A model generated the notes under the pieces. It saw nothing but the letters and a program-made list of their open reading frames with translations. It did not search any database and had not been told where the DNA came from. Positions 24,776 through 31,430 of a stretch of 31,822 nt of DNA are shown piece by piece; the stretch's first letter is position 1, and each line of letters starts with the position of its first letter. The translations under genes and the position numbers were made by a program. Source of the stretch: an uncultured Lachnospiraceae bacterium. Its GTDB lineage: Bacteria > Bacillota > Clostridia > Lachnospirales > Lachnospiraceae. The stretch covers positions 1-31,822 of the forward strand of contig CAJUFE010000055.1 in NCBI GenBank assembly GCA_910585635.1, written 5' to 3'.

Positions 24776-24903
24776 GTGCCTGCAGAAGATCCGGGACCGG
24801 GCCTTCTGGCCCACCTGTGAAAAGTACTCCTTTTTAACTGTTCAGAGTATCGGAACTGTCACCCCCTTTTTTGAAAAAATAGAGAAAAAAAGTTGGAAAA
24901 CAC

Positions 24904-24948
24904 TTGACATATTTAAAAAACATAATATAATATAAATATGTCATAACA
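24904..24948 (+). promoter_or_regulatory. Promoter and GntR-like operator of the PTS operon
   Basis: TTGACA at 24904-24909 and TATAAT at 24926-24931, 16-base spacer, with TGTCATAACA at 24939-24948. Sequence and spacing match the site ahead of the fructokinase-like gene, and the AATATG before and AAAT after are also shared, so the two units are probably co-regulated. Confidence 0.82.
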
Positions 24949-25014
24949 AATTATAGATGAAACATGACAACTATGAACACAAAAAGTGAGACAGCGGAGG
25001 AACAATGGACAGAC

Positions 25015-25080
25015 CTGGATAAGAGACCCAGAAGAGACAGAAGACCCCAGAAGACCCAGAAGACCCAGAAGAGACAGAAC
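25015..25080 (+). repeat. Purine-rich short tandem repeat in the PTS leader
   Basis: Imperfect direct repeats of about nine bases built on AGACCCAGA and AGACAGA fill most of this part of the roughly 215-base leader. Nothing else is evident between the operator and the ribosome site. Confidence 0.5.
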
Positions 25081-25153
25081 GATCAGACTTGCATGGCAGA
25101 CTTAGATGACGGACCTGGATGATCAAAGAAAACAAAAGCAGGAGGAAGAAAAA

Positions 25154-26452
25154 ATGGGCGACTCAAAAATAGTGGAGAAATTCACCATATTTGCCTCGAA
25201 ACTCGGAAATGAGATCCATCTGCGGTCTCTGCGGGATGCCTTCGCCACGATCATGCCGTTGTACATCCTGGCAGGTCTGGCCGTCTTGATCAACAACACG
25301 GTGTTCCAGTGGGTGCTGTCGGGAGATACCCTGGCAGGCGCGCAGTACTGGGGGACCCTGATCGTGAACGGGACCTTGAACATCAGCTCGCTGCTGATCG
25401 CGCCGGTGATCGGCTATATGCTGTCCCAGAACAAGGGCTATGAGAACCCGCTGGCAGCGGCGGTGGTATCCATGGCCACCCTGGTGGTGATGATGCCCAA
25501 CACGATCAGCATCACACCAGCAGGCTCCGAGGAGGCGGTCATGGCCCAGGGAGCCCTAACCTTCAGCAACATCGGCACTGGCGCCATGTTCGCGGGCGTG
25601 ATCATCGGCCTGGTGGCCACAGAGGTCTTCATCTGGGTCACCACGATCAAAAGGCTCCAGATCAACTTAGGCGACAGCATCCCGCCGGCAGTGGGCAAGT
25701 CCTTTAACGTGCTGGTCCCCTTTATCCTGGTGATGTCCGGGTTCGCGCTGATCAGCGCATTGCTCAACAACCTGTTCCACACGGATCTGGTCCACATCAT
25801 CACCACCCTGATCCAGGAGCCGCTGCGCACGGCCACCACCGGTCTGGTAGGCTGCGTGTTCCTCTACAGCTTAGGGAATTTCCTGTGGATCTTAGGCATC
25901 CATCAGTCCGTGATCTACAGCTCTATCCTGGAGCCGCTGCTGATCGTGAACATGACCCAGAACATGGCCGCCTTCGCGGCAGGGGAGGCGATCCCCAACA
26001 TCATCAACGTGGCCTTCGTCCCGGCCTTCGGCATGATGGGCGGCTCCGGCTCCACGATCTGCCTGCTGATCGCCACCTTCCTGGTGAGCAAGAACATGGC
26101 CACGAAGAGCGTTTCCAAGATGGCCTTTGTACCGGGTCTCTTTAACATCAACGAGCCGGTGATCTTCGGGTACTCCATCGTGTACAATGTCTGCATGCTG
26201 ATCCCCTTCGTGCTGGTGCCGGCTCTGGGCCTGATCATCGGCTACGCGGCCACCGCCATGCACCTGATGAGCGAGTGTGTGGTGTACATCCCCTGGACCA
26301 CACCGCCCCTGCTCAGCGGATACTTAGCCACCGGCGGGGACTGGCGGGCGATCATCGTCCAGCTGGTGATCTTAGCTCTGGGGATCTTGATCTACATCCC
26401 CTTTGTGAAGATGAACGATATCGTCATGGAGAGGACCATGGCAGAGGAGTAA
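25154..26452 (+). CDS. PTS transporter EIIC, lactose/cellobiose family
   Basis: A 432-residue membrane permease that takes up a beta-linked disaccharide while EIIB phosphorylates it. The start MGDSKIVEKFTIFASKLGNEIHLRSLRDAF is the conserved N-terminus of cellobiose EIIC proteins. About ten hydrophobic helices follow, and FNINEPVIFGYSIVYN is the conserved substrate-site segment. ATG 25154 has AGGAGG eight bases upstream; the upstream in-frame start at 25106 lacks one. The substrate is probably cellobiose or a mannose-containing disaccharide, given the manA and GH1 neighbours. Confidence 0.93.
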   Translation: MGDSKIVEKFTIFASKLGNEIHLRSLRDAFATIMPLYILAGLAVLINNTVFQWVLSGDTLAGAQYWGTLIVNGTLNISSLLIAPVIGYMLSQNKGYENPLAAAVVSMATLVVMMPNTISITPAGSEEAVMAQGALTFSNIGTGAMFAGVIIGLVATEVFIWVTTIKRLQINLGDSIPPAVGKSFNVLVPFILVMSGFALISALLNNLFHTDLVHIITTLIQEPLRTATTGLVGCVFLYSLGNFLWILGIHQSVIYSSILEPLLIVNMTQNMAAFAAGEAIPNIINVAFVPAFGMMGGSGSTICLLIATFLVSKNMATKSVSKMAFVPGLFNINEPVIFGYSIVYNVCMLIPFVLVPALGLIIGYAATAMHLMSECVVYIPWTTPPLLSGYLATGGDWRAIIVQLVILALGILIYIPFVKMNDIVMERTMAEE

Positions 26453-26681
26453 ACCTTGTAGGCGTGTAGGATCTGCAAGTGAAGAGAAGAAGAGGAGAAG
26501 AGCGGGGAGGAATGCGCCCCACGGGAAGACAGCCGGAAGGAGGCGTCCTGTGAGCGTGTGGCTCCCGCTCTGGGGGCCGGATGCGAAAAAGGTACAGGGA
26601 TCGTCCCTGGAGAGCACTGGTATGGCGGAAGCGAGTAAAAGAGAGCAAGAGGATAAATAAAGAAGAAAAGGAGATAGAAAG
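26453..26681 (+). other. 229-base spacer between EIIC and EIIB genes
   Basis: No gene is visible, notably no EIIA. A small perfect hairpin CAGGGA-TCG-TCCCTG lies near 26596-26610. The end is purine-rich and leads into the EIIB ribosome site. Confidence 0.4.
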
Positions 26682-26984
26682 ATGAAGAAGATCTTATTAG
26701 TGTGCAACGCAGGGATGTCCACCAGTATGCTGGTGAACAAGATGTTAAAGGCGGCGGACCAGATGGGTGTCCAGGTGGAGATCGAGGCTAAGCCTCTGGC
26801 TGTGGCGAAGAAGGAGATCGGAGAGGTAGATATCATACTCTTAGGCCCCCAGATCCGCTATGAGCTGGACAATGTGAAAAGGATGGCCGGGACCACGCCG
26901 GTGGAGGCGATCAACATGAAGGATTACGGGATCATGGACGGGAAAAAGGTCTTAGAGCATGCCCTGCAGGTGATCGGAGGCTGA
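26682..26984 (+). CDS. PTS EIIB component, lactose/cellobiose family
   Basis: A 100-residue cytoplasmic phosphocarrier. The active Cys8 lies in LLVCNAGMSTSMLV, the family signature, followed by VDIILLGPQIRYEL. It passes phosphate from EIIA to the sugar bound in EIIC. AAAGGAGA precedes the start. The matching EIIA is not in the window and must be supplied from elsewhere. It is followed by long hairpins facing the convergent GH1 gene. Confidence 0.95.
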   Translation: MKKILLVCNAGMSTSMLVNKMLKAADQMGVQVEIEAKPLAVAKKEIGEVDIILLGPQIRYELDNVKRMAGTTPVEAINMKDYGIMDGKKVLEHALQVIGG

Positions 26985-26991
26985 GCCTTGT

Positions 26992-27092
26992 GGGGGCTGT
27001 CGCAAAATAGCCGCTATATACAGGATATGGCGTTCTGACCCGATCGGTCACAGCCACATATCGTGTATAAGCTGCATTTTGCGACAGCCCCT
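26992..27092. repeat. Long palindrome after the EIIB gene
   Basis: GGGGCTGTCGCAAAAT at 26993-27008 is mirrored exactly by 27076-27091. The interior continues as an imperfect stem (GGATATGGCG facing CCACATATC). It may end transcription of the PTS operon, although no T-tract follows, or be another member of a palindromic repeat class. Confidence 0.7.
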
Positions 27093-27125
27093 TCCCGAAA
27101 AAGTATCTTTAAGGATCGGTCCTGG

Positions 27126-27172
27126 GGCGGTGGCAAGATAGCGGCTATGATAAGCCATATCTTGCCACCGCC
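27126..27172. terminator. Second hairpin between convergent PTS and GH1 genes
   Basis: GGCGGTGGCAAGATA at 27126-27140 is mirrored exactly by 27158-27172, with GGCT and AGCC in the loop also able to pair, then TCTTT. A bidirectional terminator is plausible. Confidence 0.6.
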
Positions 27173-27197
27173 TCTTTGCAAAGCTCTGGTCGCGCCC

Positions 27198-28661
27198 CTA
27201 CAGCTGGGTCCCTCTGGACTCTATGACCTTTTTATACCAGTCATACGAATCCTTCTTCCTCCGTTCATAGGTCCCATTTCCCTCATCGTCTCTGTCCACA
27301 TAGATGAACCCATACCGTTTCCGCATCTCGCCGGTGCCTGCGCTGATCAGGTCGATGCAGCCCCAGGTGGTATAGCCGATCAGATCCACGCCGTTTTCGA
27401 TGGCCTTGGCCATCTCCTTGATGTGCTCCCGGTGGTAATCGATCCGATAGGGATCGTGGATGCTCCCATCCTCCTCGATCTTGTCATAGGCTCCTAAGCC
27501 ATTTTCCACCACCATGAGCGGCTTCCCATAGCGGTCATAGATCATCTCCAGGTAATAGCGCAGCCCTTTGGGGTCAAATGCCCAGCCCCAGTCGGAATAC
27601 TCCAGATAGGGGTTCTTCGCCCCTGCCGCGAAGTTCCCGGAGACCATCTCTTCCGCCTTGTGGGTGGACACCAGCGACGACATGTAGTAAGAGAAGGTGT
27701 ACATATCCACACATCCCTTCTTAAGCTCCTCAAGATCCTGCTCCGTGATATCCAGCTCCACCTGGTGCTCGGCCCACAGCCGTTTGGAGAAGGAAGGATA
27801 TCTACCCTTGCACTGCACGTCTCCACAGTAGAAGATCCCCTTTTCCCAGGAATGGCGGTCCAGGAGGATATCCTCCGGGTCGCAGGTACCCGGATAGAAG
27901 GTGATCCCGCAGATCATACAGCCGATCATGTTCTCGGGATCGATCTCATGGCCGATCTGTACGGCTCTGGCGCTGGCCACGAACTGATAGTGCAGCTGCT
28001 GATAGGCGGCCTGGTACTCCGCATCTCCCGCTTCATTGCCGAACAGATCCAGCATCATCACCGTATTGTTGATCTCATTAAAGGTGAGCCAATACTTGAC
28101 CAGCCCCTTGTACTCGGTAAAGCAGGTCCTGGCAAACCGCTCGTAAAAGCCGATCAGCCTGCGGTCGTTCCAGCCGCCGTAATGCTCTTCCAGATACAGC
28201 GGGGTGTCGAAATGCCAGATCGTCACCAGAGGCTCGATGCCGTATTTCCGGCACTCTTTGAACACATCCCGGTAAAACTCGATCCCCTTTTCATTGGGGG
28301 TCTCCTCGTCCCCATGGGGGTACAGCCTGGACCAGGAGATGGACATCCTGAACATCTTAAAGCCCATGCCGGCAAACAGGGCGATATCCTCCTTGTAGCG
28401 GTGGTAGAAGTCGATGCCGTCATGGTTGGGATAATAGCAGTCTTTAAGGACCGCGTACCTTGCGCCCTCCGGTATGGGCTTGCCGTTCACTACCTTGCCC
28501 GGAACGCCGTCCTTGTCGATGTAGGTCACATACCGGGGTTCCTTTACAGAACCTCCGGTGGTCACATCCGTCTTGGCCGGTCCTCTGCCGTCCACATCCC
28601 ATGCGCCCTCTGCCTGGTTGGCCGCGATCGCGCCGCCCCAGAAAAAGTTTTCTGAAAACAT
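27198..28661 (-). CDS. 6-phospho-beta-glucosidase, glycoside hydrolase family 1
   Basis: A 487-residue cytoplasmic enzyme that would split the phosphorylated disaccharide delivered by the PTS into glucose 6-phosphate and a free sugar. FFWGGAIAANQAEGAW is the GH1 start; Glu196 in WLTFNEINN is the acid/base and Glu386 in LMVVENGLG the nucleophile. SAGTGEMRKRYGFIYVD carries the Ser/Lys/Tyr phosphate-binding pattern that marks the 6-phospho type. GGAGGGA precedes the start on the minus strand. It is convergent with the PTS genes. In the Bacillus gmu operon the equivalent is gmuD. Confidence 0.95.
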   Translation of the reverse strand: MFSENFFWGGAIAANQAEGAWDVDGRGPAKTDVTTGGSVKEPRYVTYIDKDGVPGKVVNGKPIPEGARYAVLKDCYYPNHDGIDFYHRYKEDIALFAGMGFKMFRMSISWSRLYPHGDEETPNEKGIEFYRDVFKECRKYGIEPLVTIWHFDTPLYLEEHYGGWNDRRLIGFYERFARTCFTEYKGLVKYWLTFNEINNTVMMLDLFGNEAGDAEYQAAYQQLHYQFVASARAVQIGHEIDPENMIGCMICGITFYPGTCDPEDILLDRHSWEKGIFYCGDVQCKGRYPSFSKRLWAEHQVELDITEQDLEELKKGCVDMYTFSYYMSSLVSTHKAEEMVSGNFAAGAKNPYLEYSDWGWAFDPKGLRYYLEMIYDRYGKPLMVVENGLGAYDKIEEDGSIHDPYRIDYHREHIKEMAKAIENGVDLIGYTTWGCIDLISAGTGEMRKRYGFIYVDRDDEGNGTYERRKKDSYDWYKKVIESRGTQL

Positions 28662-28687
28662 GATGATCTCCCTCCTTCTTTTTCATT

Positions 28688-28716
28688 AGTTTAACTTTTC
28701 TTACCGGTACTGTCAA
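28688..28716 (-). promoter_or_regulatory. Promoter of the 6-phospho-beta-glucosidase gene
   Basis: On the minus strand TTGACA (28716-28711) and TAAACT (28693-28688) are 17 bases apart. The spacer contains the palindrome TACCGGTA. The TGTCATAACA operator of the other two sugar promoters is not present here. Confidence 0.6.
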
Positions 28717-28726
28717 TATGCTGTAT

Positions 28727-28861
28727 CCCCCTCCCTCCGTTACTTAATGGCTGCTCTTCGGTCATACGACATGCCGGATGCGGACGGGTGGCCGATCATG
28801 GGCCTGCACCTATCTGATGATCGGCGTGGGTGTGAAATGTAACCATATCTGTTACTTTTCA
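28727..28861. repeat. Dispersed intergenic repeat, family A copy 2
   Basis: It matches 31-155 in ordered blocks. Here GCCGATCA at about 28790-28797 can pair with TGATCGGC just before GTGGGTGTGAAA. The terminal motif TGAAATGTAAC at 28833-28843 is followed by its inverted form GTTACTTTTCA at 28851-28861. It separates the GH1 gene from the chrA pair. Confidence 0.7.
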
Positions 28862-28901
28862 ACCTCTAAGTGCCGAAACCTATGCAAAAAGGCGGCGGTG
28901 C

Positions 28902-28930
28902 TTGTGCGTTATCTTAAAAAAGTATATACT
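28902..28930 (+). promoter_or_regulatory. Promoter of the chrA pair
   Basis: TTGTGC at 28902-28907 and TATACT at 28925-28930 with a 17-base spacer, about 70 bases before the first chrA start. Confidence 0.55.
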
Positions 28931-28999
28931 GGAGATAGATAGCAGATAGGCAAAGGGGGATGCTGGCGTGAAGCAGCGCCATTTTTATATAGGAGGGCG

Positions 29000-29764
29000 A
29001 TGTTCGTGGAAGAGATGAAAACAGGTGAGAGCACAGATAAGAGCACAGATAAGAGGATCAGTAAGGGCTGGAGGTCCTGGGAGCTGTGCGCTACCTTCAT
29101 GGGGGTCGGGTTGTTCACTTTTGGCGGCGGTTATGCCATGATCTCGGTGATCGAGGATATCTGTGTCCATCGGAAGAAGTGGATCAGCCACGAGGAGATG
29201 ATGGATATGACGGTGATCGCGGAGTCCACGCCGGGGCCGATCGCGATCAACTGCGCCACCTTTGTGGGATACCGGCAGGCGGGGCTTTTGGGGGCGGTCA
29301 TGGCTACCCTTGGGGTGGTGCTGCCTTCCTTCGCCGTGATCTATCTGATCTCCGTGTTCTTAGACAACTTCCTGGAGATCCAGGTCATCGCCCATGCCTT
29401 TAAAGGGATCAAGGCCGCTGTGGGGATCCTGATCGTGAACGCGGCGGTGAACATGCTGAAAAAGCTGCCCCCCGCTCCCCTTCCCAAAGGGATCGCCCTA
29501 TGCTCCTTCGGGGTGATGTTCTTGGCGGATCTCCTTTCGATGGACCTGTCTTCCATCGTCCTGATGTTGGCCGCCGGGGCGGTCAGTTTGGCCTTTGCGG
29601 TGGGCAAAGAGTGCGGACGGCAGGGCGGAGCTGAACTGAAAGGTACTGGGCAGAGTGATGCGGTGCAAAAAAGCACTGAGCAGAGTGGGACTGAGCAAAA
29701 AGGCGTTGAGCAGAGTGATGCTATGCAAAAAGGCGCCGGACAGAAGGGCGGTGATCTGCGATGA
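29000..29764 (+). CDS. chrA: Chromate transporter (CHR family), first half-size subunit
   Basis: A short-chain CHR protein; these act in pairs to export chromate or a related anion across the membrane. LFTFGGGYAMISVIEDICV, the STPGPIAINCATFVGYRQAG block and ATLGVVLPSFAVIYLIS are family motifs, with about six hydrophobic helices. After residue 210 there is a hydrophilic tail coded by 30-base tandem repeats (QSDAVQKSTE, QSGTEQKGVE, QSDAMQKGAG). The start is uncertain: ATG 29000 is only a few bases from AGGAGG at 28991-28996, whereas GTG 29006 is ideally spaced. It overlaps the next gene by ATGA. Confidence 0.9.
   Translation: MFVEEMKTGESTDKSTDKRISKGWRSWELCATFMGVGLFTFGGGYAMISVIEDICVHRKKWISHEEMMDMTVIAESTPGPIAINCATFVGYRQAGLLGAVMATLGVVLPSFAVIYLISVFLDNFLEIQVIAHAFKGIKAAVGILIVNAAVNMLKKLPPAPLPKGIALCSFGVMFLADLLSMDLSSIVLMLAAGAVSLAFAVGKECGRQGGAELKGTGQSDAVQKSTEQSGTEQKGVEQSDAMQKGAGQKGGDLR
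29651..29740 (+). repeat. 30-base tandem repeat in the tail of the first chrA
   Basis: Three units, 29651-29680, 29681-29710 and 29711-29740, each starting CAGAGTG, with a fourth degenerate start at 29741. The unit is ten codons, so changes in copy number keep the frame. Confidence 0.8.
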
Positions 29765-30402
29765 TCTATCTGGAGTTGTTCTTGGGGTTTTTGAAAGTGG
29801 GCTGTTTTGCCTTCGGCGGCGCTTATGGGGCGATCCCGCTGATCCGGGATGTGGTGCTGTCCCACGGCTGGCTGGACGATGAGGCATTGACCTATATGAT
29901 CGCCGTCAGCGAGAGCACACCAGGGCCGATCATGGTGAACCTGGCCACCTATGTGGGGAGCAGCCAGGCCGGCTTTTGGGGAGCCGCTCTGGCGACTCTG
30001 GCGGTGGTCCTCCCCTCCTTTTTCATCATCCTTCTGGTGATGGTGCTGTTAAAGAGCCTGTTAAAACACCGATATGCCCAGGCGATCCTCCGGGGCCTCA
30101 AGCCCTGCATCAGCGGGATCATCCTGGCTACCGGCCTGTATATGCTCCTCCAGAGCTGCATCCGGCGGGGAGGAGGGGCGGCTACGGGCCTCCCGCCAGG
30201 AGGAGGAACGACTGTCGGCTTCCCGCCGGGAGGGGAGATGGCGCTTGGCCCCTGGTCTCTGGATATCCGCGCCCTGGTGGTCATGGTCCTGGCCGCCATA
30301 GCCTTCTGGGGGTCTGAGCGGTGGGCAAAGAAAAAGCTGTCCCCGATCGGGCTGATCTTGCTGTCGGCGGGCTTGGGGGTGGTCATCTTTGGGGTGGGGT
30401 GA
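29761..30402 (+). CDS. chrA: Chromate transporter (CHR family), second half-size subunit
   Basis: A 213-residue partner of the preceding protein, overlapping it by four bases. It has CFAFGGAYGAIPLIRD, ESTPGPIMVNLATYVGSSQAG and TLAVVLPSFFIILLVMVLL. Between helices at about residues 137-165 is a Gly/Pro insertion (RRGGGAATGLPPGGG, GFPPGGE) coded by short GGAGG-type repeats, unlike the compact loop normal in this family. Chromate is the named family substrate; the physiological anion is unknown. Confidence 0.9.
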   Translation: MIYLELFLGFLKVGCFAFGGAYGAIPLIRDVVLSHGWLDDEALTYMIAVSESTPGPIMVNLATYVGSSQAGFWGAALATLAVVLPSFFIILLVMVLLKSLLKHRYAQAILRGLKPCISGIILATGLYMLLQSCIRRGGGAATGLPPGGGTTVGFPPGGEMALGPWSLDIRALVVMVLAAIAFWGSERWAKKKLSPIGLILLSAGLGVVIFGVG

Positions 30403-30511
30403 CCGGTTTATCGGGTAAGTATTTTGGGGGGCGGATCTCCAAAATATCACTGGATCTTTTTGTTAAAATGTGATATGATCATTTTAAGAAGTAGGAAGGG
30501 CTTTTTTGGCA

Positions 30512-30628
30512 ATGGTCCAGGAGGTGGGTATGGCTGTAGAAGCGGCAAAGCAGGATCCGGAATGGAGGCATGGATATATGACATTGCTGATGAGAGACCA
30601 GCTCAATGTTGAGAAGGGGATCGAGTAG
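30512..30628 (+). pseudogene. Possible C-terminal remnant of an Rpn/PD-(D/E)XK transposase-like gene
   Basis: A 38-codon frame reading MVQEVGMAVEAAKQDPEW, then RHGYMTLLMRDQLNVEKGIE and a stop. The pattern EYMTL...EKGIE resembles the region before the Glu/Lys-rich tail of Rpn-family nucleases. The frame ends where that tail should begin. A second frame just downstream, ending near 30777, contains MIGEGYKALQDGRVSSIDHV and stops without an intact partner. I recognise the pattern only loosely. Confidence 0.3.
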
Positions 30629-30848
30629 GTGATCTGATATTGGCAGCAGGGGCACAGAGGCCTGTTGAACGATCTGCAGATGCTGAAACACTGGGATCCT
30701 ATCGGATGATCGGAGAGGGATACAAGGCTTTACAGGATGGAAGGGTCAGCAGCATCGATCACGTAAAGAGCAGGTAAGAGAACGATCTGAAGAGAGAAGA
30801 AAGAGAGCAGGTCGTGTTTGGATAATATAAAATAGAATAAGATATGGA

Positions 30849-30901
30849 AAGCCAGATATAAGTATGGAAGAAGAGCGTTTCAACTTATATCTGGCTTTTT
30901 T
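30849..30901 (+). terminator. Strong terminator in the gene-poor segment
   Basis: AAGCCAGATATAAGT at 30849-30863 is mirrored exactly by 30883-30897, 19-base loop, with six T's from 30896. It implies that something upstream is transcribed, perhaps the gene remnant. Confidence 0.85.
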
Positions 30902-31325
30902 ATCCGTGGTCTTTGTGATATCGTTCGACAGAGCTTCCTTTGATCTTTTGCAATACAAATAGCAGGCCCTCAAAATGAAGCCCGCATCCTCTGGATAAAA
31001 ACCTATATACTTTTTAATGGCACATCGCCTATTTTCGCAGAATGGCCCCTTCTGCGAAAAGAAAAGCAGGCATCATTTCTGCCTCATAAGGTATATCGGC
31101 AGTATTCTACCACAACTTAACGGTGTTCCGCAATATTTTTTTGATCTTAAGGGGGAGCAGGGGGCGGATCTGGCGGTGATCTGGGCCTATAGACTGCTAT
31201 GGTAATATAAAAGATCCATAAAAGCCATAGAAAAAAGATGTAATAAAAGGATATTTGTGGTCACTTTCATGGTCAAAAGTTCCGGAGACAGAGCGCCCGG
31301 ACATACAAAGGAGGAGGAACGGGGA

Positions 31326-31430
31326 ATGGGAAGACATGGGGAGAACATCCGAAAGAGGATTGACGGAAGATGGGAGGCGCGCTATCAGGTGCTGGATCCG
31401 GCAAAATCCATCGGGAGTGCCTGCGGATAA
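31326..31430 (+). pseudogene. Integrase Arm/AP2-like N-terminal fragment
   Basis: ATG 31326 has an excellent site, AAAGGAGGAGG at 31307-31317. The 34-codon frame begins MGRHGENIRKRIDGRWEARY and stops at TAA 31428. The GEN-I-KR-DGRWE-RY pattern is the start of the Arm DNA-binding domain of many tyrosine integrases of Firmicutes. Instead of continuing into the integrase, the open frame moves to another phase and becomes a Gly-rich repeat. Removing one base near 31425-31430 would join the two. Confidence 0.45.

Larger units (their letters stand above)
30403..31325. other. About 0.9 kb without an intact gene
   Basis: It contains a weak hairpin after chrA (TATTTTGG at 30420-30427 with CCAAAATA at 30439-30446), a TATGAT -10-like box at 30474-30479, a possible gene remnant (30512-30628), a strong terminator (30849-30901), a perfect hairpin (TTTTCGCAGAA at 31032-31042 with TTCTGCGAAAA at 31050-31060), and a short inverted repeat CTATGG/CCATAG at 31197-31230. 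It is more AT-rich than the rest of the window. No complete gene is supported. Confidence 0.6.

Noticed and set aside
24696..24935. 79-codon frame after manA
   Set aside because: It runs through the manA terminator and the PTS promoter, with no ribosome site.
27660..28655. 331-codon plus-strand frame over the GH1 gene
   Set aside because: It is antisense to a GH1 enzyme with all catalytic motifs; high GC leaves the opposite strand open.
31017..31205. 62-codon frame in the gene-poor segment
   Set aside because: It begins at a hairpin, lacks a ribosome site and shows no family pattern.
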